DNA of 30,084 bases from UBA3775 sp964584255 (lineage in GTDB: Bacteria > Bacillota > Clostridia > Lachnospirales > Lachnospiraceae): positions 1 to 30,084 of the forward strand of contig CAZOZM010000020.1 in NCBI GenBank assembly GCA_964584255.1. The letters are read 5' to 3'. Positions 24,549 through 30,084 of this stretch are shown piece by piece. The stretch's first letter is position 1. Every line of letters starts with the position of its first letter. The notes beneath the pieces were generated by a model, which was not told the origin of the DNA, did no database searches, and saw only the letters and a program-made list of their open reading frames with translations. A program made the translations under genes and the position numbers.

Positions 24549-25747
24549 ATTTTAAACTTTTCAGTGTTTTTAAGTGAATTTACCTTCACAAGATACCCAT
24601 AAACCTTATTATCATTATGTGATTTTTCCTCCCGGAACTCATAAAGCGTGTTCAACCGGATTTCTCCATTTTCTATACCGTCTATCTCGCATATTGAAGT
24701 AATCTTTCTTGAGTTATCCCTCATTCGGCTTATACCTATAATAATGTCAATAGCAGAAACAATTTGCGATCTCACTGCCGCCAACGGAATGTTTTCATCC
24801 AAAAGAACCATAGTCTCAAGTCTCATGATCATATCTCTTGGCGAGTTGGCATGTCCCGTCGACATCCCCGTATGCCCTGTATTAAGTGCCTGCAGCATAT
24901 CAATTGCTTCCTTTCCCCTTACCTCTCCGACGATAATTCTGTCGGGCCTCATTCTTAAGGCCGATTTTATAAGATCCCTTATTGTTATTTCATTTTTTCC
25001 TTCTATGTTAGCATTCCTCGCTTCGAGTCTTACCAGGTTAGGAAGCTCATCCATTATTAATTCCGCTGAATCTTCTATTGTTATTACACGTTCTTCGACA
25101 TTAATAACGGAAGCAAGGGCATTAAGCATGGTAGATTTACCGCAACCTGTTCCTCCTGAGCATATTATGTTATACTTTGCCCTTACCAATAGTCTCAAAA
25201 AATCCGCCACATCATTTGTCATCGTTCCAAGTCTCACAAGACTCTCAAGATTCATAACATCCCTCTGAAACTTTCTTATGGTGACAACCGGACCCACCAG
25301 TGAAACCGGCGGAAGTATTATATTTACACGTGATCCATCTCCGGCAAGTCTTGCATCAACAATAGGATGCGCTTCATTAACCGTCCTGTTTACCCCTGAA
25401 GCAATAATCTGAATTATGTCTTCCAGTTTCTTTACCGACTCAAACTTCTTATCCGACCTATATAATCTTCCATCTCTTTCATAAAAAATATTATCCGGGC
25501 CATTAACCATTATTTCTGTTATTGATTCATCCTCAATCAAATCCTGTAAGACGTCCAGACGCCTTATGGAATTAAAAACATCCCTTCTTATTTTTATCTT
25601 TGTATCTATATCGATATATGCCGTTTTTGAATATGATCCAAGGGCCTCATCTATTAATTTAAGTACCCTTTCATCAGATATTTCACAGGAGACATCTATC
25701 TTTTTCAGTATCATATTTTTTATTTTTTTTGCTATATCTTCACTCAT
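24533..25747 (-). CDS. tadA: Tad pilus assembly ATPase TadA/CpaF
   Basis: The 404-residue protein has the type II/IV secretion ATPase pattern: Walker A SGGTGCGKST (197-206), the Asp box VITIEDS (221-227), Walker B RIIVGEVR (270-277) and the His box GHTGMSTGHA (291-300). It drives Flp assembly and perhaps retraction through TadB/C. AGAGG lies five bases before its ATG, which also overlaps the end of a 33-codon ORF. Confidence 0.96.
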   Translation of the reverse strand: MSEDIAKKIKNMILKKIDVSCEISDERVLKLIDEALGSYSKTAYIDIDTKIKIRRDVFNSIRRLDVLQDLIEDESITEIMVNGPDNIFYERDGRLYRSDKKFESVKKLEDIIQIIASGVNRTVNEAHPIVDARLAGDGSRVNIILPPVSLVGPVVTIRKFQRDVMNLESLVRLGTMTNDVADFLRLLVRAKYNIICSGGTGCGKSTMLNALASVINVEERVITIEDSAELIMDELPNLVRLEARNANIEGKNEITIRDLIKSALRMRPDRIIVGEVRGKEAIDMLQALNTGHTGMSTGHANSPRDMIMRLETMVLLDENIPLAAVRSQIVSAIDIIIGISRMRDNSRKITSICEIDGIENGEIRLNTLYEFREEKSHNDNKVYGYLVKVNSLKNTEKFKIAGCV

Positions 25748-25841
25748 AAAAACCTCTGTACCTATATTTTTCTTTCAAACATCTTCCGGCTGCCTGTAGT
25801 CTTCTTTTATATACTAATCGCTGTTTGCTTTCTTTCTCCAT
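25740..25841 (-). CDS. 33-residue basic ORF coupled to tadA
   Basis: An ATG at 25841, five bases after AGAGG, opens 33 codons (MEKESKQRLVYKRRL...RGFYE) ending in a TGA inside the first codons of tadA (ATGAGTGA). It fills the only sizeable gap between tadZ and tadA and has a coupled stop-start overlap. The peptide is very basic with no membrane segment. I do not recognise it. It may be a tiny Tad accessory protein or a translational coupler for tadA. Confidence 0.5.
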   Translation of the reverse strand: MEKESKQRLVYKRRLQAAGRCLKEKYRYRGFYE

Positions 25842-25868
25842 CAGGACCTCTTTCTATAATCAATTATA

Positions 25869-26954
25869 CTATCTTGCTGTTTGCTTTGTAGTCAGAAGTC
25901 TTCTGACCGGCTGTTTTTTTCCGTTTTTTTCTGAACTCAATTTTTCCTGAAAATTGTCTCTGTTTTCTCTTTCATCACCTGTTAAATTCTTATTTGCAGC
26001 ATTGTAGTATTTTTTCATAAGTTCATATAAAGATGTCTCCCTATATTGACGTAACGGAAGATTTCCTTCTGCCAACTTCTGATCATATTCCGGTGCGATA
26101 CATATAACCTTTTTATCAAAATCACTTCCAAAAATCTTTTTAAAATGTTCCTTCTTCAATTTACAGTTTAATGAGTCGTCATTTCCCAAAAGAAAAATCC
26201 TTTCGCTTTTTTCAAGTATCACTGATGAACATAATGGTAAATTGCTAACATCAAATACAACGCACTGATATCTTCCTTCCTCAGCAATTCCGGCAAATAA
26301 ATCACGCATATTTTCCTTTGTAAATAAATTTACATCTTCATACGCCGAAACTCCTGTAATATAGTCAAAGCCTTCATAATAAACCGGTTTTCCATCTGAC
26401 GAAAGTGTCCAGTTTTTTCCATGCACCTTGACATTATAGATCGCATCAGACAGATTTTTTTCATCTTCCATATCCGGCGGCAAGACGATAAACGGATCCA
26501 GGCTGATGAATAAAACACGTTTTTCTCTGCCGACAACTGAAGCCAGACTCAGTGCTGCTGTTGAAGCTCCACCGCCTCCCTTTTCAGCACAAACACTGTA
26601 GGTCTTATAGGTATGATTTTCAACTCTTTCATCCCTATTGGAAATGCGTACTTTAAAGCATATCTCATCAATGATTCTGTCAGTGCTCTGATACATAAAC
26701 AGACTATTTCCTCCACATCCTTTCTCGTCGCTGAGAATAATATACTCCTTTTCATTTGCAATACCTGTCTTTTCAAACATCTTCTCGCTTATTAAAAGGA
26801 CATCCACATCCTTTACGGATCTGAAAAACTCATATTCATCCGACTCATAAAAAACCTCTATCTTGTAATCAATCACATGTGAATTGCAAATACTTTCATA
26901 TAAAGCATTAGCATAGATCACATCCTCACTAACAATCGCCATAAGCTTTTCCAT
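25869..26954 (-). CDS. tadZ: TadZ/CpaE-type localisation ATPase
   Basis: The ATG at 26954 (MEKLMAIVSED, GGAGG eight bases upstream) gives 361 residues. The first about 100 form a receiver-like domain. A MinD/ParA-type ATPase domain then has a deviant P-loop, EKGGGGAST (about 124-132), in which the invariant lysine after the glycines is replaced by alanine, as in TadZ proteins. Walker B-like CVVFDVS follows. TadZ places the Tad machine in the cell. The charged tail after residue 320 is lineage-specific. It is first in the Tad operon. Confidence 0.85.
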   Translation of the reverse strand: MEKLMAIVSEDVIYANALYESICNSHVIDYKIEVFYESDEYEFFRSVKDVDVLLISEKMFEKTGIANEKEYIILSDEKGCGGNSLFMYQSTDRIIDEICFKVRISNRDERVENHTYKTYSVCAEKGGGGASTAALSLASVVGREKRVLFISLDPFIVLPPDMEDEKNLSDAIYNVKVHGKNWTLSSDGKPVYYEGFDYITGVSAYEDVNLFTKENMRDLFAGIAEEGRYQCVVFDVSNLPLCSSVILEKSERIFLLGNDDSLNCKLKKEHFKKIFGSDFDKKVICIAPEYDQKLAEGNLPLRQYRETSLYELMKKYYNAANKNLTGDERENRDNFQEKLSSEKNGKKQPVRRLLTTKQTAR

Positions 26955-26984
26955 ACGCATTTCCTCCGGTTTTGTGCTACGTCC

Positions 26985-27013
26985 AAAATATATCCTTTGC
27001 AATTCGAGTTCAA
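26985..27013 (-). promoter_or_regulatory. Putative promoter of the Tad operon
   Basis: TTGAAC (27008-27013), 17 bases and TATTTT (26985-26990) on the minus strand, about 30 bases before the tadZ start. A palindrome, GTGTA/TACAC, lies at 27072-27085. Confidence 0.45.
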
Positions 27014-27180
27014 TCCCTAAAAAATTTTTCAAATCAAGTTTGTGCAATTTTCATTTTCCCGAAATTTTCTTTGTGTATTTTTACACTGACATATTTAACA
27101 AACAAACTCTAAAACAAAAAAATAATCAACAAACACTTCTTAAATAATTGTATACCTTTAACAAAACTCTCTTTTTCCTA
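27014..27180. other. AT-rich gap between the repeat array and tadZ promoter
   Basis: A very AT-rich stretch with A and T runs and the GTGTA/TACAC palindrome at 27072-27085. A minus-strand TATACAAT near 27150 could be a -10 box, but no convincing -35 goes with it. No gene is visible. Confidence 0.4.
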
Positions 27181-27561
27181 TTGACATACTTAAAAATCTC
27201 CTTGTAATCCTAACCATCTTTTAAACAGACAAATTTGTTGACACTATTGATACTTTTGACCTTACGATTCTATCCATCTTTTGAACAAAAAAATTTGTTG
27301 ACACTATTGATACTTTTGATCTTACGATTCTATCCATCTTTTGAACAAAAAAATTTGTTGACACTATTGATACTTNNNNNNNNNNNNNNNNNNNNNNNNN
27401 NNNNNNNNNNNNNNNNNNNNNNNNNNNNNNNNNNNNNNNNNNNNNNNNNNNNNNNNNNNNNNNNNNNNNNNNNNNCTTACGATTCTATCCATCTTTTGAA
27501 CAAAAAAATTTGTTGACACTATTGATACTTTTGATCTTACGATTCTATCCATCTTTTGAAC
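27181..27561. repeat. Tandem array of 60-bp repeats with assembly gap
   Basis: Units starting at TTGACA lie at 27181 (a diverged 57-bp copy), 27238, 27298, 27358 (cut by the gap) and 27513. Full units differ by single bases (TTGAC versus TTGAT). Each holds TTGA three times at a 9-base step (TTGACACTA, TTGATACTT, TTGATCTTA) and a TTTTGAACAAAA inverted repeat. The 100 Ns at 27376-27475 mean the true copy number is unknown. Because 60 is divisible by three, the array is open on both strands, but no RBS-led gene was found. The array sits between the GH5 terminator and the tadZ promoter. Confidence 0.95.
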
Positions 27562-27606
27562 AAAAAAAAGATGCAGTCATCTTCTATAGAGACTACATCC
27601 TTTTTT
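27562..27606 (-). terminator. Bidirectional terminator after the GH5-like gene
   Basis: GATGCAGTC (27570-27578) pairs with GACTACATC (27591-27599) with one G-T pair. On the minus strand it is followed by eight Ts; the other strand also has a T run (27601-27606), so it can work both ways. Confidence 0.9.
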
Positions 27607-27608
27607 AT

Positions 27609-28850
27609 TTAAAGTTTTCTTCTGGATTTATTTATTTCCTCGGCAACCTTATTAACACCTTCTTTAAATTTCTCCAGATCACCATTTGAATCAACACCGT
27701 TAGATGTCCATGCCATTGCACCATTCCATCCATTATTATACGCATTTATATAACACTCTGAACCACTCATATCTTTTGAGTTTTTCACACTTGATGTTGT
27801 TCCTGAAGCCGGAAATTCACCGATTACAACAGGTTTTGTTCCATCCGTACCAAAGCTTACAGGATCCTTATCGAATGGGAAACCATACCATTCCGCTTCC
27901 CAATCATAAAAATGAGGAGAATAGAAATCCAAATATGAATTCTCATTGCCTGACAGTTTTTGAAGATATTCATCACTTCCGAAATTTCCTTCGTACCTGT
28001 CACTATTATATTTTATCATTCCGAAGCCTATTGTAACAAGAATATCACTGTTTTCATGAATCGCAGCAGCTTCCCTTGCAAAAAGCATACAAATATCATC
28101 CATATCAATCTTTCCGCACTGCTCATTTTCGTAAATCCACTCCGGCTCATTACAGAGGTCTATGCTCCAAAGCGAATCATAATCGTCATATCTCTCACAG
28201 AAGGGAATAACAAATTCATTAATATAAGTGTCTATTGCCTGTGTATCCCTGAGCATCCATCTCCAGGAATTATACGTTTTGTATGTATCCTTGAAGTGGT
28301 CAAATGACATTATTGTCGCCATAATGTATATACCATTTTCCTCGGCACATTTAAAGAATGAATCCAAATCCGTCCAATACTTGTCCGAAACCTTTTGAAC
28401 ATATCCACCTTCATCTATATCAAATCCGACATCTCCATTACAGGATATCCAAACTCTTGATGCATTTACTCCATTTTTCCGAAGAACTGCAAAATGTGAA
28501 TTCCAGAACTCCTCATCATAGTTGCCTCCAAAATCATTCCAATTATCCCAAGGAGTATTAACACCGTTAATGAATAATATCTCATCATCTACTACGAAAT
28601 CAGTGCCTTTCACTTCAACTCTGCCCGGTATTATGGAATTGATAGCCGATTTGTCCTGTTCCTCCGGCATTTTATTTTCCTCAGGTGCCGGCTCAACTGT
28701 AGGGGTAGCACTTTCCGTAACCTGAGTTGCAGGCTCATTATTTTTCTCACCTGACGATATATTTTCATTTTTGCTGCCGCAACCAACTGCCGACATAATC
28801 ATAATTGCAGTCATTATTGATGCGGTAAATCTCTTTAAACCCTTTACCAT
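27609..28850 (-). CDS. GH5-like glycoside hydrolase lipoprotein
   Basis: The 413-residue protein has a lipoprotein signal (hydrophobic 8-22, SAVGC with C24), then a Ser/Thr/Pro/Glu-rich linker (25-75) and a TIM-barrel domain of GH5 type. The expected pair is E235 in DLCNEPEW (acid/base) and E345 in VVIGEFPASG (nucleophile), with SPHFYDW (311-317) between them. Such enzymes cut beta-mannan, cellulose or related glucans; the NTPWDNWNDFGGNYDE opening is closer to mannanase-like subfamilies (inference). It is monocistronic, with AAAGGAG upstream and a strong terminator. Confidence 0.9.
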   Translation of the reverse strand: MVKGLKRFTASIMTAIMIMSAVGCGSKNENISSGEKNNEPATQVTESATPTVEPAPEENKMPEEQDKSAINSIIPGRVEVKGTDFVVDDEILFINGVNTPWDNWNDFGGNYDEEFWNSHFAVLRKNGVNASRVWISCNGDVGFDIDEGGYVQKVSDKYWTDLDSFFKCAEENGIYIMATIMSFDHFKDTYKTYNSWRWMLRDTQAIDTYINEFVIPFCERYDDYDSLWSIDLCNEPEWIYENEQCGKIDMDDICMLFAREAAAIHENSDILVTIGFGMIKYNSDRYEGNFGSDEYLQKLSGNENSYLDFYSPHFYDWEAEWYGFPFDKDPVSFGTDGTKPVVIGEFPASGTTSSVKNSKDMSGSECYINAYNNGWNGAMAWTSNGVDSNGDLEKFKEGVNKVAEEINKSRRKL

Positions 28851-29065
28851 AAAAATCTCCTTTTATATTCTTTAATCGATGTAATTTACTGCCCTTAATT
28901 AAGACTTGGTTTCCTTCTTTTAATGAAAATCGGATTTCCCGTTCTTTATTAAGTTGTAATATACCACTTTTAGATAAAGTATAGTTTACTACTCTTAAAC
29001 AAAGTTTATTCTGCCGTTTCCGGATAACCGGATGTTTCCATAAACCTAATATTTATCGTGAGCTT

Positions 29066-29650
29066 CTAAAAAATCCCCGTTATAAAAATCTCCAATCCAA
29101 TGAATATCAGGATTACACCTCCCAATATTGCAGCTCTTCCGGAAAATTTTGTACCCACTTTTTTTCCGATTACCAAGCCGGCCATGCAAATAAAAAATGT
29201 GACCACCGCTATAATTATAGCACAAACAATAGCCATAGCCAATCCATATTCTGCGATTGTAAATCCTACCGATAAGGCGTCTATTGAAGTTGCAACGCCC
29301 TGTATAAACAGTTCGTAAATTCCTATATCCTTATTTTCGTTCTCATCATCTCCGCCTTTTATACCCTCTAAAAGCATTTTTCCACCAATAAACAGTAAAA
29401 GAATAAGAGCTATCCACGGAATCAACCTTTCAAAGTCTTTAAAAACCTGAATAATTGTATGTACACAAATCCAGCCGATCATAGGCATTAATGCCTGAAA
29501 GAATGCAAAGACTCCTGCTATGCCACACATTCTGCTGCTTTTCATTTTGGGCTCATTTAGACCATTTGCTAAAGAAACCGAAAAAGCATCCATGGCCAAA
29601 CCAACACCGAGAAAAACACTGTTTACAAAGAACATTACATTCCAATCCAT
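29066..29650 (-). CDS. mntP: Manganese efflux pump MntP
   Basis: The ATG at 29650 (MDWNVMFFVNSV, GGAGG eight bases upstream) gives 194 residues, the family's usual length; the longer frame starts inside the riboswitch terminator. It has about six membrane helices in two repeats, with the paired motifs GLAMDAFSVSLANG and VATSIDALSVGF. MntP exports Mn2+. A yybP-ykoY riboswitch upstream confirms the role. Confidence 0.96.
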   Translation of the reverse strand: MDWNVMFFVNSVFLGVGLAMDAFSVSLANGLNEPKMKSSRMCGIAGVFAFFQALMPMIGWICVHTIIQVFKDFERLIPWIALILLLFIGGKMLLEGIKGGDDENENKDIGIYELFIQGVATSIDALSVGFTIAEYGLAMAIVCAIIIAVVTFFICMAGLVIGKKVGTKFSGRAAILGGVILIFIGLEIFITGIF

Positions 29651-29684
29651 ATGAAAATCCTCCCAACATACATAAATATATGCA

Positions 29685-29718
29685 CAAAAAAAACCAAGCA
29701 TAGAAAACTATACTCGGT
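29685..29718 (-). terminator. Riboswitch-controlled terminator
   Basis: ACCGAGTATAG (29708-29718, minus sense) pairs with CTATGCTTGGT (29693-29703), one G-T pair, and a T run follows. It lies between the aptamer and mntP and forms the expression platform. Confidence 0.85.
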
Positions 29719-29761
29719 TAACTTCATAATAACAGACTTCATGTATAGTTCTCTATCTATA

Positions 29762-29844
29762 CATGAGTCTCGCAATTTAAAACAAGCCAGACCTCGCGGT
29801 CAGTATGTTGACTTGCTACGATTATCGCTTGCTACTCCCTCATG
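29762..29844 (-). promoter_or_regulatory. yybP-ykoY (Mn2+) riboswitch aptamer
   Basis: The conserved segments are present: GGGAGTAGC near the 5' end and TCAACATACTGACC with GGTCTGGC in the second arm, closed by CATGAG/CTCATG (29839-29844 with 29762-29767). The class senses Mn2+ and switches on exporters such as MntP. The 3' strand of the closing helix overlaps a 10-base hairpin (TCATGTATAG with CTATACATGA) whose second arm can also pair with GTATAG of the terminator. Mn2+ binding would thus free it to block termination (inference). Confidence 0.93.
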
Positions 29845-29860
29845 GAATTACAATGCTGTG

Positions 29861-29889
29861 ATTTTATCATTACAAGATATGTTTGTCAA
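29861..29889 (-). promoter_or_regulatory. Promoter of the mntP riboswitch unit
   Basis: TTGACA (29884-29889), a 17-base spacer and TAAAAT (29861-29866) on the minus strand. Transcription would start near 29854, ten bases before the aptamer. Confidence 0.85.
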
Positions 29890-29941
29890 TCACTTTTTAG
29901 ACAAAAAAAATCAACATTCAATGAATGCTGATTTATAAGCG

Positions 29942-30014
29942 TGAACCACTGGGGATTCGAACCCCAGACAACTTGATTAAAAGTCAAGTGCTCTACCACC
30001 TGAGCTAGTGGTCC
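29942..30014 (-). tRNA. tRNA-Lys (anticodon TTT)
   Basis: A complete 73-base tRNA: acceptor GGACCAC pairs with GTGGTTC, discriminator A, D arm GCTC/GAGC, T arm with GGTTCGAATCC, anticodon loop CTTTTAA with anticodon at 29979-29981. CCA is not encoded. Confidence 0.97.
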
Positions 30015-30034
30015 GTAAATTAACTTAATAAAAA

Positions 30035-30084
30035 TGCCCAGAACCGGAATCGAACCAGTGACACGAGGATTTTCAGTCCTCTGC
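30035..30084 (-). tRNA. tRNA-Phe (anticodon GAA), partial
   Basis: The 3' part of a tRNA ending TCTGGGC plus discriminator A, with T loop GGTTCGATTCC and anticodon loop CTGAAAA (anticodon at 30072-30074). The 5' end lies beyond the window. It is 20 bases from tRNA-Lys, so a tRNA cluster starts here. Confidence 0.95.

Noticed and set aside
27235..27552. Open frames on both strands through the 60-bp repeats, giving a 20-residue periodic protein
   Set aside because: They arise because 60 is divisible by three and the unit lacks stops. No RBS is present, and the frames run across the gap of Ns.
27181..27561. CRISPR array
   Set aside because: The units are contiguous with no unique spacers, and there are no cas genes in the window.
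29018..29036. Terminator after mntP
   Set aside because: The TCCGG/CCGGA stem has no T run after it on the minus strand.

Overview
The window looks like a chromosomal segment of a low-GC, Gram-positive Clostridia bacterium, most likely a member of the Lachnospiraceae. This is inferred from AT-rich genes with GGAGG-type ribosome binding sites, from families typical of that group (DUF5685, DUF5702 and DUF6382-like proteins), and from a Tad pilus locus with no secretin gene. No species can be named. Positions 27376-27475 are 100 Ns, an assembly gap inside a tandem repeat.

Layout. 1-480: a structured, AT-rich leader on the minus strand with a promoter and a 25-codon ORF at the window edge. 497-4071 (minus): a three-gene operon of a large RelA/SpoT-domain protein, a DUF5685 protein and a J-domain-like membrane protein. 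4205-5880 (minus): a secreted transglutaminase-like protein followed by a Fur-family repressor. 6037-9261 (minus): an ABC exporter operon whose first permease gene is broken by two short-repeat slippage lesions. 9357-13452 (plus): a MarR regulator with its own palindromic operators, an iron alcohol dehydrogenase, an aldehyde dehydrogenase and a DegV fatty-acid-binding protein. 13700-14008 (plus): a small XRE regulator facing a compact minus-strand unit (about 14356 to 14010) that looks like a structured small RNA with a 9-codon ORF. 14412-16198 (minus): hypA, an OGG-type DNA glycosylase and trmB. 16280-17152 (minus): methionine aminopeptidase with a SEC-C zinc motif. 17338-26954 (minus): a complete monoderm Tad pilus locus. 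27181-27561: a 60-bp tandem repeat array containing the assembly gap. 27609-28850 (minus): a GH5-like lipoprotein glycosidase. 29066-29889 (minus): the manganese exporter mntP behind a yybP-ykoY riboswitch. The window ends with tRNA-Lys and part of tRNA-Phe, both on the minus strand.

How it works together. In the Tad locus, in transcription order, TadZ positions the machine, TadA powers it, TadB and TadC form the inner platform, Flp is the pilin, three TadE/G-like proteins are minor pilins or surface parts, and TadV is the prepilin peptidase. In the MarR operon, alcohol and aldehyde oxidation genes sit with a fatty-acid-binding protein, so the substrate may be a fatty aldehyde or alcohol (inference). 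The mntP unit is a self-contained Mn2+ sensing and efflux module.

The items most worth a second look are the 14.0-14.4 kb small transcription unit, the 60-bp repeat array, the TadC with an external Ig-like insert, the 33-codon ORF coupled to tadA, the permease broken at two slippage tracts, and the RelA-like protein with an altered synthetase signature.
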